This document shows positions 46,877-57,383 of a stretch of DNA of 64,000 nt, piece after piece. The stretch's first letter is position 1. Every line of letters begins with the position of its first letter. Under the pieces are notes generated by a model. It was not told where the DNA came from. It did no database searches and saw only the letters and a program-made list of their open reading frames with translations. This DNA comes from Ensifer sp. LC163 (GTDB taxonomy: Bacteria; Pseudomonadota; Alphaproteobacteria; Rhizobiales; Rhizobiaceae), in the NCBI RefSeq assembly GCF_001695855.1, contig NZ_MBSS01000004.1, positions 106,398 to 170,397 of the forward strand. The letters are read 5' to 3'. The translations under genes were made by a program, and so were the position numbers.

Positions 46877-47142
46877 ATCATCGTCCTTTGTTCGCCGCGT
46901 CACATCCCGGCTCTTGGCGCGATGGTATAAAGGCCGACTTGCGCAAAGCTTGACGGACAAACCGCACATGACACTCTTGTCGCGGCGTGGTCTCCCGCAT
47001 CCCGGCCACTTTCCGCTTCGTTCGGGCCTCGCCCTCTCGAAACAGGTGGCCCGATATGCACAGCGCGGCGTCACCGCCTTTTTGCTCGCCCTTGCCCGCT
47101 CGGCAGGTTAGAGGACGTGGGAGATGAACGTCGGAACTGAAA

Positions 47143-47655
47143 ATGTCGAAGAAGCCGAAACGCGATAACGCCTACTATGAGCAGCGATTGAAGGCGGAGT
47201 TCCCGGACGTCTACGGCGATGTGCTCGCCGGCAGGATCTCCTCCCTGCGCAAGGCTCTGGTCATCGCCGGCCTGAAGCCACAGCGAACCCGCCTCGAAAA
47301 ACTCAAGAATTCGTGGGCGAAGGCAACGCCCGGCGAGCGAGACGGCTTTCTGACCTGGTTGACGATAACGGGCGCGCTGCCCATCGCCTCGGCACCGTCG
47401 TCCACCACAGCCCTCTCTCCGGAGCCCTTGCCTGCAGGCACTGCCATTGCCAGCGGCCGCTACCTGCTTCCTTCCACAATTACCCGCATCAGGGCGATCA
47501 TGGTCAAGCGCCGGCTGAAACCTGGCGATGTCATGCTCGAAATGGGCTTCTCGTCCGATGGGCAGTCTCTCGCCCGTGCGCTTGCCAAGAATGCAAGCCT
47601 GAGACTTGCGGTGATTGCCGGACTGGAGGCGTGGCTGCGCACGCATGAAGACTGA
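47143..47655 (+). CDS. Hypothetical basic protein, 170 aa
   Basis: The product is rich in Lys and Arg at the N terminus (MSKKPKRDNAYYEQRLK) and has helices with LRKALVIAGLKPQR. A C-terminal part contains RIRAIMVKRRLKPGDVMLEMGF, split here for length, then LARALAKNASLRLAVIAGLEAWL. The basic helices suggest nucleic-acid binding, but no named family is recognised. Start ATG at 47143 follows a modest GGAACT ribosome site. A 14-codon frame (MNVGTENVEEAETR) overlaps the start from 47124. It lies between the small acidic gene and the DUF937 gene. Confidence 0.65.
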   Translation: MSKKPKRDNAYYEQRLKAEFPDVYGDVLAGRISSLRKALVIAGLKPQRTRLEKLKNSWAKATPGERDGFLTWLTITGALPIASAPSSTTALSPEPLPAGTAIASGRYLLPSTITRIRAIMVKRRLKPGDVMLEMGFSSDGQSLARALAKNASLRLAVIAGLEAWLRTHED

Positions 47656-47972
47656 CTGAAGGATCGCAGCTTCGCCTGATCCCTGTAATACGCATCAGCT
47701 CATTCCCGGCCGTCGAATTGGGCGCGGCATTGCCTTTTCCGCTCCCGGCCGCAACCAACCAATGACGAAGCCCCCTTGTTTCCAAAGGTTGTCGAGAACT
47801 GGCGCAATACATCCACAAGTGCTAATATTTTCGAGCCCAGGGTTCCTGGCGAACAAATCTCGCAGTCGATAATCAGATAACGCGAATTGCTTGCAGCCAA
47901 TTGCCGCGCCGTCGAGCCCCGCTCGATGAGCAGAGTCGTTTTTTCGACGACATCAACGTGGAGGAAAAGCCA
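47656..47972. promoter_or_regulatory. 317-base region upstream of the DUF937 gene
   Basis: No gene seen. A TGCTAATAT (TAATAT at 47823-47828, extended -10 type) is a candidate promoter for the 47973 gene, but no good -35 is present. A GTTTTTTCG run near 47940 lies before the ribosome site GGAGG (47961-47965). Confidence 0.5.
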
Positions 47973-49079
47973 ATGGCCAGCAATCTTGTTTCCTACATCG
48001 CGCAGATGCTTACCCCTGACATGATCGCACGAATCGCTTCGGCACTGGGCCTCGACAGCGGCAAGGTGCAGAGCGCTGTCGGCGCAGCAGTCCCCGCAGT
48101 CCTGGCGGGACTGGCCGGCATCGCCGCGCAACCGGGCGGCGCCCAAAGGATCGCCGACACTGCCAAGCAACAGAGCGGATCGCTCGACAATCTCATGGGA
48201 ATGCTGGCGGGCGGCGACCAGGCATCGCTTACCCAGAACGGGTCACAGATCATCTCATCGCTGTTTGGCGCCAAGGACGGCAGTGCGCTGGCAAGTGCCA
48301 TAGGCGGGGTTTCCGGCATGGATCAAAGGGCGAGCGGCTCGCTGCTTGCAACGCTTACTCCACTTGTCATGGGCGGTCTTGCCCGGCAAAGCGGTGGAGA
48401 CCTGAGCGCCAACGGCATCGCCGGATTGCTCGCCAGTCAGAAGGACAACATCGCCGCCGCATTGCCGTCCGGCGTCAGGGACCTGCTTGGCGGCACGGGC
48501 CTGCTCGGCTCGCTCGGCGCTTCGGCGCAAGCCGCTGCAGCCTCCGCCAGTCAAGCCGCCCGCAGCGCTGTGGCGACGGCCTCCACGGTCGGCGGCGCCG
48601 GCCAACGCGCAGCCGCAGCCACAGTTCCTACCTCATCGCGCAATTGGCTCTATTGGGTGATTGCCGCCCTCGTGCTTGCAGGCGTGCTTTTCTACCTGTT
48701 CGGTAGACAAAGCGAACAGGTCGCGCCGCAGGCCGGCACGCCAGAACAGAGCTTGACGGCTGGCGGCCTTGATATCGGCCAGCAGATCAAGGACAGCATG
48801 GCCAGCCTGCAGACGACACTGACCGGCATTACCGATGCCGCCTCCGCCACGGCAGCCCTGCCGAAGCTGGAAGACGTCTCGAGCCAACTCGACAAGGTCA
48901 GCGGTGTCGCCGGGCAATTATCAGCCGGGCAAAAGGCAGCACTCACGGCCCTGATCACGCCGATGATGTCGACGCTCAATGGGTTGTTCGACAAGGCTTT
49001 GGCCATCCCCGGCGTTTCCGAAATCCTGAAACCCACAATCGATGCGTTGAAGACGAAGCTGACGGCCCTGTCGGCCTGA
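47973..49079 (+). CDS. DUF937 domain protein with a membrane segment
   Basis: The 368-aa protein has an N-terminal DUF937 (YidB-like) helical domain (about 1-175) of Gly/Ala/Leu-rich helices, such as VQSAVGAAVPAVLAGLAGI and LLATLTPLVMGGLARQSGG. An Ala/Ser-rich linker, one membrane helix (about 224-243) and a C-terminal helical region (about 270-368) follow. The ATG at 47973 has GGAGG 7 bases upstream; a longer frame to 47901 lacks support. The helical companion gene at 49170 follows after 90 bases. Function unknown; the single TM suggests an inner-membrane scaffold. Confidence 0.8.
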   Translation: MASNLVSYIAQMLTPDMIARIASALGLDSGKVQSAVGAAVPAVLAGLAGIAAQPGGAQRIADTAKQQSGSLDNLMGMLAGGDQASLTQNGSQIISSLFGAKDGSALASAIGGVSGMDQRASGSLLATLTPLVMGGLARQSGGDLSANGIAGLLASQKDNIAAALPSGVRDLLGGTGLLGSLGASAQAAAASASQAARSAVATASTVGGAGQRAAAATVPTSSRNWLYWVIAALVLAGVLFYLFGRQSEQVAPQAGTPEQSLTAGGLDIGQQIKDSMASLQTTLTGITDAASATAALPKLEDVSSQLDKVSGVAGQLSAGQKAALTALITPMMSTLNGLFDKALAIPGVSEILKPTIDALKTKLTALSA

Positions 49080-49169
49080 CGTTGCGAGCAATCGCTGGCA
49101 GCCGGCGCGCCCCTCGGGGGATCGGCAATACCTGTCTTGGTCAAGAAATCGAACGAAGGAGGGTCGGCC

Positions 49170-49667
49170 ATGGCTGACAAATCAACATTCACCCCGGAAG
49201 AATGGACGTTGCTTCTGGAGAGCGTGATGATGGCCGGCATTGCCGTGACCGCGGCGGAGCCGAGCGGCCTGTGGGGCATGCTCAAGGAGGGCCTCGCCAA
49301 CAGCAGCGCGCTGCTGCAGGCAAAAACCGACGCCGCTGCAAATCCGCTTGTCAAAGCGCTCGTCGGCGACTTCGAAACCTCGGAAGGGCGCGCAGCCGCA
49401 CGCGACGGTCTGCAGGCAAAGCTCAAGGGCGCCAAGCCTGAGGACATGAAGGCCAGATGCATCGAAACACTGCAGCAGGCCCGAACGGTCGTCGAGACCA
49501 AGGCGCCGACCGACGCCGGCGCCTTTACCGCATGGCTTTACCAGATCAGCCAGCGTGTCGCGGAAGCCGCCAAGGAAGGTGGCTTCATGGGTTTCGGCGG
49601 GGTCGCGGTGAGCGAGGCGGAGAAGGCAACCCTGTCGGAAATATCGGCGGCGTTGAAAGTCGCTTAG
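49170..49667 (+). CDS. Hypothetical helical protein downstream of DUF937
   Basis: The 165-aa protein is predicted mostly alpha-helical and acidic, starting MADKSTFTPEEWTLLLESV. The block FTPEEWTLLLESVMMAGIAV, then LQAKLKGAKPEDMKAR, recalls helical stress proteins of the TerB/DUF type, but I cannot name the family. AAGGAGGG lies 7 bases before the ATG at 49170. It is probably co-transcribed with the DUF937 gene, though 90 bases separate them. No signal or TM segment. Confidence 0.72.
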   Translation: MADKSTFTPEEWTLLLESVMMAGIAVTAAEPSGLWGMLKEGLANSSALLQAKTDAAANPLVKALVGDFETSEGRAAARDGLQAKLKGAKPEDMKARCIETLQQARTVVETKAPTDAGAFTAWLYQISQRVAEAAKEGGFMGFGGVAVSEAEKATLSEISAALKVA

Positions 49668-49802
49668 CGCAGCGGCCGCACCGCTGGAACAAGACACACC
49701 GTCAATCGGGCCTTTGCCGTCCTTGCGAAATTCGCAACGCTGTCTTTGGTCTGTTTGACGAACTGCAATGTGATTGCAACTATCGAGGCAATAAAGAGCC
49801 AA

Positions 49803-49892
49803 TGGCGGAGAGGGTGGGATTTGAACCCACGATACCCTTGCAGGTATGCCGCATTTCGAGTGCGGTGCATTCGACCACTCTGCCACCTCTCC
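49803..49892 (-). tRNA. tRNA-Ser (anticodon CGA)
   Basis: The minus strand folds as a 90-nt class II tRNA: acceptor GGAGAGG / CCTCTCC, D arm TGGCAGAGTGGTCGAATGCA, anticodon stem CCGCA / TGCGG with loop CTCGAAA (anticodon CGA), a long variable arm, T arm GTGGGTTCAAATCCCAC, and an encoded discriminator G plus CCA. Confidence 0.96.
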
Positions 49893-50193
49893 GCATAGTC
49901 GGTCGGCGCTTGTTCGGCGCGGTCGGGTTCATAGCGGCAGATTCGGGTGCTGGCAAGTGCCTCATTGAAGAATATCCAATGTGGCGAATGCCTTCTTCTT
50001 GACAGACGGCAGCGTTTCCCGTAATTCGCGCAATGAAGTGGTGTGGCTTGCCCTCACCGCAGCGGGTGTGATTTGCGCCCATTCACCGGCAGGGCCTCGG
50101 GAATGATCCCGGAATTCTGCTCAAAATGTCGACTGACAAAAAGACGGCCTTGCCCACGGGCAAAGAGCCGGCCCGAACATGAAAGGATAAAGA
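49893..50193. promoter_or_regulatory. 301-base leader of rplU-rpmA
   Basis: No gene seen. It contains a 6-bp hairpin with a two-base loop, TTGCCC AC GGGCAA (50150-50163), and the ribosome site AAAGGATAAAG before rplU. The hairpin could form part of an L21 leader, but I cannot show this. Confidence 0.45.
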
Positions 50194-50565
50194 ATGTTCG
50201 CAGTCATCAAGACCGGCGGTAAGCAGTACCGCGTGGCAGCCAACGACGTCGTAACCATCGAAAAGCTGGAAGGCGTTGCAGGCGACAAGATTGAATTCAC
50301 CGAGATCCTGATGGTCGGCGTCGGCGCCGATGCAACCATCGGCGCTCCGTTTGTCGAAGGTGCCGTTGTTAGCGCCGAAGTCGTTGAACAGGGCCGCGCC
50401 AAGAAGGTCATCGCCTTCAAGAAGCGTCGCCGCCAGAACTCCAAGCGCTCGCGCGGTCACCGCCAGCACCAGACGACCGTCCGCATCCTGGACATCGCTG
50501 CTGCCGGTGGCAAGGCAAAGAAGGCTTCCAAGAAGTCTGAAGCCGCCGCTGAAGCTGCAAACTGA
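50194..50565 (+). CDS. rplU: 50S ribosomal protein L21
   Basis: The 123-aa protein has the L21 fold ([20 protein letters not shown]) and the conserved [20 protein letters not shown] stretch that contacts 23S rRNA. An alphaproteobacterial Ala/Lys-rich tail (about 105-123) follows. It binds domain V of 23S rRNA near L20. A well-placed AAAGGA precedes ATG at 50194. rpmA follows after 33 bases. Confidence 0.97.
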   Translation: MFAVIKTGGKQYRVAANDVVTIEKLEGVAGDKIEFTEILMVGVGADATIGAPFVEGAVVSAEVVEQGRAKKVIAFKKRRRQNSKRSRGHRQHQTTVRILDIAAAGGKAKKASKKSEAAAEAAN

Positions 50566-50598
50566 GTTTTGGGATCGAAGGTTTAAAGGAGAACACCA

Positions 50599-50868
50599 AT
50601 GGCACACAAAAAAGCTGGCGGTTCGTCGCGCAACGGTCGCGATTCTGAGTCCAAGCGCCTTGGCGTGAAGAAGTTCGGCGGCGAGAACGTCATCGCCGGC
50701 AACATCATCGTGCGTCAGCGCGGCACCAAGTGGCATCCGGGCGCCAATGTCGGCCTCGGCAAGGACCATACGATTTTTGCGCTTACGGCAGGTAACGTGG
50801 ACTTCCGTACGAAGGCCAATGGCCGCGTGTACGTGTCTGTAATGCCGAAAGCGGAAGCAGCGGAATAA
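50599..50868 (+). CDS. rpmA: 50S ribosomal protein L27
   Basis: The 89-aa protein has the L27 N-terminal [19 protein letters not shown], whose tail reaches the peptidyl-transferase centre, and [27 protein letters not shown] precedes the ATG. It closes the rplU-rpmA pair before a strong terminator; GNAT genes and obgE follow. Here the N terminus starts directly at [10 protein letters not shown] with no extra leader peptide. Confidence 0.97.
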   Translation: MAHKKAGGSSRNGRDSESKRLGVKKFGGENVIAGNIIVRQRGTKWHPGANVGLGKDHTIFALTAGNVDFRTKANGRVYVSVMPKAEAAE

Positions 50869-50940
50869 GCCGGTAGCGCTCTAAAACAGCCGGCGTCTCA
50901 TCGACCCGGCTGACGCACCTAACGGTTCCAAGCCAGACCT

Positions 50941-50980
50941 AAAAAGGGGAGATGGGGCAATACCCAACTCCCCTTTTTTT
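50941..50980 (+). terminator. Terminator after rpmA
   Basis: A long stem AAAAAGGGGAG .. TGGG / CCCA .. CTCCCCTTTTT with one mismatch, a six-base loop and T-runs on both strands. The GNAT gene ATG lies 20 bases beyond, so part of the transcripts must read through or a promoter lies in or after it. Confidence 0.92.
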
Positions 50981-50999
50981 CGTTTCTGGAGGACGAACC

Positions 51000-51632
51000 A
51001 TGCAAACCGAGCTACTGAGGGAAGACCAATCACGGTCTCCCGAACAAAGGCTGAGGCCCCAACGGTCAAGGACCGATTGCCCGATATTGTTGTCACCCCG
51101 GCTCGTCCTGCGTGCCCCCCATGAAGACGATATCGACGCCCTTGCCCATCTTGCCAACAATGCCAATGTCGCCACCATGGTTTCGCGCATGCCGCACCCG
51201 TATACGACGGCCGATGCCGCCGATTTCGTGCGACGCGCCAAAGCCGGCACGATTGGCAAGTGCGTCTACGCGATTACGAAAGCGGATAATGGCGCATTCC
51301 TCGGTTGCTGCGGTATCGAGCCGCATCCCGATGGCAAGACGGCAGAACTCGGCTACTGGCTGGGCGAACCCTATTGGAACCAGGGTTATGCCACCGAGGC
51401 TGCCCAGGCCCTGACCGACATGGCCTTCCGCACCCGCGACATCGACCAGATCGATGCGCGCTGCCGGGTCATGAACCTGGCATCACGCCGGGTCATCCAG
51501 AAGTGCGGCTTCCAGTTCCAGGGCAGCGGCATGGTCGGCAGCCTGGCGCTCGGCGGATCGATCGCCGTCGAATGGTACCGGCTCGACCGCAAGACCTGGG
51601 TTTCGCTGAGAAGCTGGGGAGGCATGCGATGA
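51000..51632 (+). CDS. GNAT family acetyltransferase, RimJ/RimL-like (first of a pair)
   Basis: The 210-aa protein is a GNAT with RLVLRAPHEDDIDALA at the N terminus, GYWLGEPYWNQGYATEAAQAL (acetyl-CoA loop region) and NLASRRVIQKCGFQF, the layout of RimJ/RimL-like enzymes. It may acetylate a ribosomal protein, as its genomic place beside rplU-rpmA suggests; this is inference. ATG at 51000 follows TGGAGGA. The second GNAT gene overlaps its stop by 4 bases. Paralogy with that gene is visible over the whole length. Confidence 0.85.
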   Translation: MQTELLREDQSRSPEQRLRPQRSRTDCPILLSPRLVLRAPHEDDIDALAHLANNANVATMVSRMPHPYTTADAADFVRRAKAGTIGKCVYAITKADNGAFLGCCGIEPHPDGKTAELGYWLGEPYWNQGYATEAAQALTDMAFRTRDIDQIDARCRVMNLASRRVIQKCGFQFQGSGMVGSLALGGSIAVEWYRLDRKTWVSLRSWGGMR

Positions 51633-52213
51633 ACGCGCTTGCTTCCGAACGGTTGCGCACCGTCGTCCAACCCGGCCCCGGGCCCTGCCCGGTCATCGAG
51701 ACCAGGCGTCTGGTGCTGCGACCCCATCGACGCAGCGATGCCGAGGCGATCGCCCAGTCGCTCGGCGATTTCCAGGTGGCGCGCATGCTTTCGCGCGTGC
51801 CCGCTCCCTACGATCAGCAGGACGCGCTCGATTGGCTGGCGAGCCAGACCTCGGGGCTGACCCCCGACTGGACGCTGGCGATCACCACCGGCGACGACGT
51901 GCATATCGGCTGCATCGGCATCGAGCTCAGGCACGGGCAATGGCATGTCGGTTACTGGCTGAACCGGTTCTACTGGAGCAAGGGCCTGGCAAGCGAAGCC
52001 GCCTATGCCGCGATCGAGCGCTTCTTCCGGCGGATGCCGGAAACGACCTTGCATTCCGGCGTCTTCGCGGACAATCCGGGATCGCTCAAGGTCCAGGAAA
52101 AGCTCGGCTTCCAGATCACCGGATGCAGCCAGATCTATGCGCTCGCCCGCAATGCCATGGTCGCGCATATCGAAACGCGGTTGACCGCGGCGGATTTGCG
52201 TCGGCCGCACTGA
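51629..52213 (+). CDS. GNAT family acetyltransferase (second of a pair)
   Basis: The 194-aa protein is a paralogue of the preceding gene: it shares RLVLRPHRRSDAEAIAQ, VPAPYDQQDALDWL, GYWLNRFYWSKGLASEA and NPGSLKVQEKLGFQITG in the same order. It starts with ATG overlapping the upstream stop (ATGA), which implies coupled translation. It is followed by a repeat and a terminator. Substrate unknown; tandem duplication within the ribosomal protein-obgE cluster is inferred. Confidence 0.83.
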   Translation: MNALASERLRTVVQPGPGPCPVIETRRLVLRPHRRSDAEAIAQSLGDFQVARMLSRVPAPYDQQDALDWLASQTSGLTPDWTLAITTGDDVHIGCIGIELRHGQWHVGYWLNRFYWSKGLASEAAYAAIERFFRRMPETTLHSGVFADNPGSLKVQEKLGFQITGCSQIYALARNAMVAHIETRLTAADLRRPH

Positions 52214-52217
52214 AGCA

Positions 52218-52258
52218 GGTCTCGCAAAAGCGTGAAGCGGTTTTGCGATAAAGACATG
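52218..52258. repeat. GGTTTTCCG-family repeat, copy 7
   Basis: Palindrome GTCTCGCAAAAGCGTGAAGC then GGTTTTGCGATAAAGAC. It lies just after the second GNAT gene and before the C/G-rich terminator. Confidence 0.7.
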
Positions 52259-52273
52259 GTTGAAAAAGAAACT

Positions 52274-52313
52274 CCCCCCGCGAAGCATGCCTTCGCGGGG
52301 GGGGGGGCTTTTG

Positions 52314-52314
<1 letters not shown>
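52274..52314. terminator. Bidirectional terminator with an 11-G run
   Basis: Stem CCCCCCGCGAAG / CTTCGCGGGGGG with a five-base loop between convergent genes (GNAT on plus, phosphatase on minus). TTTT follows on the plus strand and TTTCTTTTTC on the minus. The right arm runs to 11 consecutive G (52297-52307), five more than the left arm needs. Confidence 0.85.
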
Positions 52315-54270
<1,956 letters not shown>

Positions 54271-54271
54271 C

Positions 54272-55441
54272 ATGACGAAGACCCGCAAGCCGCTTCAAAA
54301 GTATCGCCGGGTCGTCATCAAGATCGGGTCGGCCCTGTTGGTCGACCGCGCGACCGGGCTGAAAAAGGCCTGGCTCGATGCCATGTGCGCCGACATCGCC
54401 GCCCTCAGAGCCAAGGGTGCCGACGTTCTCGTCGTCTCCTCCGGCGCCATCGCGCTTGGCCGAACCGTATTGAAGCTGCCGGCGGGCGCCTTGAAGCTTG
54501 AAGAAAGCCAGGCGGCTGCGGCCGTCGGCCAGATCGCGCTTGCGCGCGCCTGGTCGGAAAGCCTTTCGGCCGACGCGATCGTCGCCGGCCAGGTGCTTTT
54601 GACGCTCGGCGACACCGAGGAGCGCCGCCGCTATTTGAACGCCCGCGCCACGATCAATCAGCTCCTGAAGCTCGGCGCCGTGCCGATCATCAACGAGAAC
54701 GACACGGTCGCCACCACCGAGATCCGCTACGGCGACAACGATCGCCTGGCCGCCCGCGTCGCCACCATGATCGGAGCAGACCTGCTGGTGCTGCTTTCCG
54801 ACATCGACGGTCTCTACACGGCGCCGCCGCATCTCGACCCCAACGCCCGTTTCCTCGACGCGATCGCGGAGATCACGCCCGAAATCGAAGCGATGGCAGG
54901 GGGTGCCGCCTCCGAGTTGTCGCGCGGCGGCATGCGCACCAAGATCGACGCCGGCAAGATCGCAACCACCGCCGGCTGCGCCATGATCATCGCCTCGGGC
55001 AAACCCAACCATCCTCTGGCGGCCATCGAGGACGGCGCTCGCTCGTCTTGGTTCGCGCCTTCGGGATCGCCGGTGACCGCACGCAAGACCTGGATTGCCG
55101 GACAGCTGCTGCCCGCCGGCACGCTCGCAATCGATGCCGGCGCCGAGGATGCCCTGCGTTCCGGCAAGAGCCTGCTGCCCGCCGGCGTGCGCGAGGTGAA
55201 GGGCACCTTCAGCCGCGGCGACACCATTGCCATTCTCGGCGCATCGGGCCGCGAGATCGCCCGCGGGCTTGCCGGCTATGATGCCGACGAGGCGCGCCAG
55301 ATCGCCGGCAAGAAATCCGCCGAGATCGCGGCGATCCTCGGCTACGCCGGCCGCGCCGCCATGGTGCATCGCGACGATCTGGTGATGACCGGCAAACGCG
55401 CCGACGAGAAGGACGGCCGGAGGGATGAAGTCCATGCTTGA
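54272..55441 (+). CDS. proB: Glutamate 5-kinase
   Basis: The 389-aa enzyme phosphorylates glutamate in the first step of proline synthesis. It has the amino-acid kinase core [37 protein letters not shown] and GGMRTKI, then a C-terminal PUA domain (from about 280) with [13 protein letters not shown]. The ATG at 54272 follows the obgE stop by 1 base and uses a ribosome site inside obgE. proA overlaps its end by 8 bases, which suggests coupling. Confidence 0.95.
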   Translation: MTKTRKPLQKYRRVVIKIGSALLVDRATGLKKAWLDAMCADIAALRAKGADVLVVSSGAIALGRTVLKLPAGALKLEESQAAAAVGQIALARAWSESLSADAIVAGQVLLTLGDTEERRRYLNARATINQLLKLGAVPIINENDTVATTEIRYGDNDRLAARVATMIGADLLVLLSDIDGLYTAPPHLDPNARFLDAIAEITPEIEAMAGGAASELSRGGMRTKIDAGKIATTAGCAMIIASGKPNHPLAAIEDGARSSWFAPSGSPVTARKTWIAGQLLPAGTLAIDAGAEDALRSGKSLLPAGVREVKGTFSRGDTIAILGASGREIARGLAGYDADEARQIAGKKSAEIAAILGYAGRAAMVHRDDLVMTGKRADEKDGRRDEVHA

Positions 55442-56714
55442 CGAAGTGAAGAAGGAAGACGTCGAGAGCGTCATGCTGGAGATCGGCCGCCAGGCGAAGG
55501 CCGCAAGCCGCCCGCTTGCCGTTGCCACTGCCGAGCGCAAGCACGCAGCCCTCGTCGCCATGGCCGAGACGGTCGTCAATCGCCGGGACGAGATTCTTGC
55601 CGCCAATGCGATCGATCTTGAAAACGCCCGCCAGTCTGGCGTCGCCGCCTCCTTCATCGACCGCCTGACGCTGACGGAAAGCCGTATCCGCGACATGGCG
55701 AACGGCATTCGCGCGATTGCCGAATTCAGGGATCCGGTCGGCGACGTCATCGCCGAGTGGGATCGCCCCAATGGCCTGCATATCGAGCGCGTTCGCACGC
55801 CGCTCGGCGTCATCGGCGTGATCTACGAGAGCCGCCCGAACGTGACGGCTGACGCCGGCGCGCTGTGTCTGAAGGCCGGCAATGCCGTTATCCTGCGCGG
55901 CGGCTCCGACAGCTTCCATTCCTCGCGCGCCATCCATGCCTGCCTCGTCGAGGGCCTGAAAGCCGCCGGCCTGCCCGAACATGCGATCCAGATGGTGCCG
56001 GTCGCCGACCGCGCCGCCGTCGGTGCCATGCTGTCCGGCCTCGGCGGCACGATCGACGTGATCGTTCCGCGCGGAGGGAAAAGCCTCGTCGCGCGGGTCC
56101 AGAACGAGGCGCGCGTGCCGGTGTTCGCCCATCTCGAAGGCCTCTGCCACATCTATGTCGACGCATCCGCCGATCTCGCCATGGCCGAAAAGATCGTCGT
56201 CAACGCCAAGATGCGCCGCACCGGCATCTGCGGTGCCGCCGAAACGCTGCTGATCGACAGCAATGCCGCGGGCACGCTGGCAAAGCCGCTGCTTCAGGCG
56301 CTGCTCGCGGCCGGCTGCGAAGTGCGGGTGTCCGGGGAGCTTGCCGGTAGCGTCGATGGCCTGAAGCCGGCGACCGACGCGGATTGGTCGACGGAATATC
56401 TCGACGCGATCATCTCGGTCCGGCTGGTGGACGGCATCTCCGGCGCGATCGAGCACATCAACACCTGGTCGTCGGCGCATACCGAGGCCGTGATCGCCGA
56501 AAATGCTGATGTCGTCGAGCGTTTCTTCGCCGAGATCGATTCCGCCATCCTCCTGCACAATGCCTCGACCCAGTTTGCCGATGGCGGCGAGTTCGGCATG
56601 GGTGGCGAGATCGGAATTGCCACCGGCAAGATGCACGCCCGCGGCCCTGTCGGCGTCGAGCAGCTGACATCGTTCAAGTATCGCGTGCGCGGTGCCGGAC
56701 AGGTCAGGCCCTGA
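55434..56714 (+). CDS. proA: Glutamate-5-semialdehyde dehydrogenase
   Basis: The 426-aa enzyme reduces glutamyl-5-phosphate to the semialdehyde. It shows [30 protein letters not shown], and the catalytic Cys in [16 protein letters not shown]. The ATG at 55434 (MLDEVKKED) has GGAGGG nine bases upstream. An ATG at 55425 touches that site and is too close. It overlaps proB by 8 bases; nadD follows 1 base after the stop. Confidence 0.95.
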   Translation: MLDEVKKEDVESVMLEIGRQAKAASRPLAVATAERKHAALVAMAETVVNRRDEILAANAIDLENARQSGVAASFIDRLTLTESRIRDMANGIRAIAEFRDPVGDVIAEWDRPNGLHIERVRTPLGVIGVIYESRPNVTADAGALCLKAGNAVILRGGSDSFHSSRAIHACLVEGLKAAGLPEHAIQMVPVADRAAVGAMLSGLGGTIDVIVPRGGKSLVARVQNEARVPVFAHLEGLCHIYVDASADLAMAEKIVVNAKMRRTGICGAAETLLIDSNAAGTLAKPLLQALLAAGCEVRVSGELAGSVDGLKPATDADWSTEYLDAIISVRLVDGISGAIEHINTWSSAHTEAVIAENADVVERFFAEIDSAILLHNASTQFADGGEFGMGGEIGIATGKMHARGPVGVEQLTSFKYRVRGAGQVRP

Positions 56715-56715
56715 C

Positions 56716-57339
56716 GTGACATCCTGCGAAGTGAACGGCCGCTATCTGCGCATGCCCCATGTTGAAAGCGGCATGGTGGTCGGCCTGTTCGGCGGCTCGT
56801 TCAACCCGCCGCACGAGGGGCATGTGCTGGTCGCCGAAACGGCGATCCAGCGCCTTGGCCTCAGCCAGCTCTGGTGGATGGTCACCCCCGGAAACCCCTT
56901 GAAGAACCACGACAATCTGGCGCCGCTCGCCGACCGCATCGCGCTCAGCGAAAAGCTCGCTCCGGATCCGCGCATCAAGGTGACCGCCTTCGAAAAGGCA
57001 CTGGGGCAGAGCTATACCGCCCGCACGCTGGAGATCGTAAAGGCCCGCAACCGCGATATCCGCTTCGTCTGGATCATGGGCGCCGACAACCTGAAGAGCT
57101 TTCACCGCTGGCAGAACTGGCAGAAGATCGCCCGCACCTTCCCGATCGCGGTCATCGATCGGCCGGGCTCGACGCTTGCCTATCTCTCTTCGCGCATGGC
57201 CAAGACCTTCGACTATGCCCGCATCGACGAGGACGATGCCCGGCGCCTTGCTTTTCACCGGGCACCCGCCTGGACCTTCGTCCACGGGCCGCGTTCCTCG
57301 ATGAGTTCGACGGCGCTGCGGTCCGCCAGGACGGCGTGA
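56716..57339 (+). CDS. nadD: Nicotinate-nucleotide adenylyltransferase
   Basis: The 207-aa enzyme adenylates nicotinate mononucleotide in NAD synthesis. It shows GLFGGSFNPPHEGHVLVA (the ATP-binding His-x-x-His-like block) and the ISSTxxR-like SSMSSTALRSA at the end, with DNLKSFHRWQNW in the middle. The start is uncertain: GTG at 56716 is 1 base from the proA stop, and ATG at 56752 gives MPHVESGMVVGLF. I chose the GTG because it fits the operon spacing. Either gives a functional fold. Confidence 0.9.
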   Translation: MTSCEVNGRYLRMPHVESGMVVGLFGGSFNPPHEGHVLVAETAIQRLGLSQLWWMVTPGNPLKNHDNLAPLADRIALSEKLAPDPRIKVTAFEKALGQSYTARTLEIVKARNRDIRFVWIMGADNLKSFHRWQNWQKIARTFPIAVIDRPGSTLAYLSSRMAKTFDYARIDEDDARRLAFHRAPAWTFVHGPRSSMSSTALRSARTA

Positions 57340-57383
57340 AATCGAATGATTCATTTCTCGTGTCTTGAAACCGTTCTGGTTTG

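Noticed and set aside
46914..47111. A 65-codon plus-strand frame before the 47143 gene
   Set aside because: No ribosome site, no family pattern and an ordinary chance length for this GC content.
47124..47168. A 14-codon frame (MNVGTENVEEAETR) overlapping the start of the 47143 gene
   Set aside because: It could be a leader peptide, but the purine-rich site touches its ATG and no attenuation hairpin is visible.
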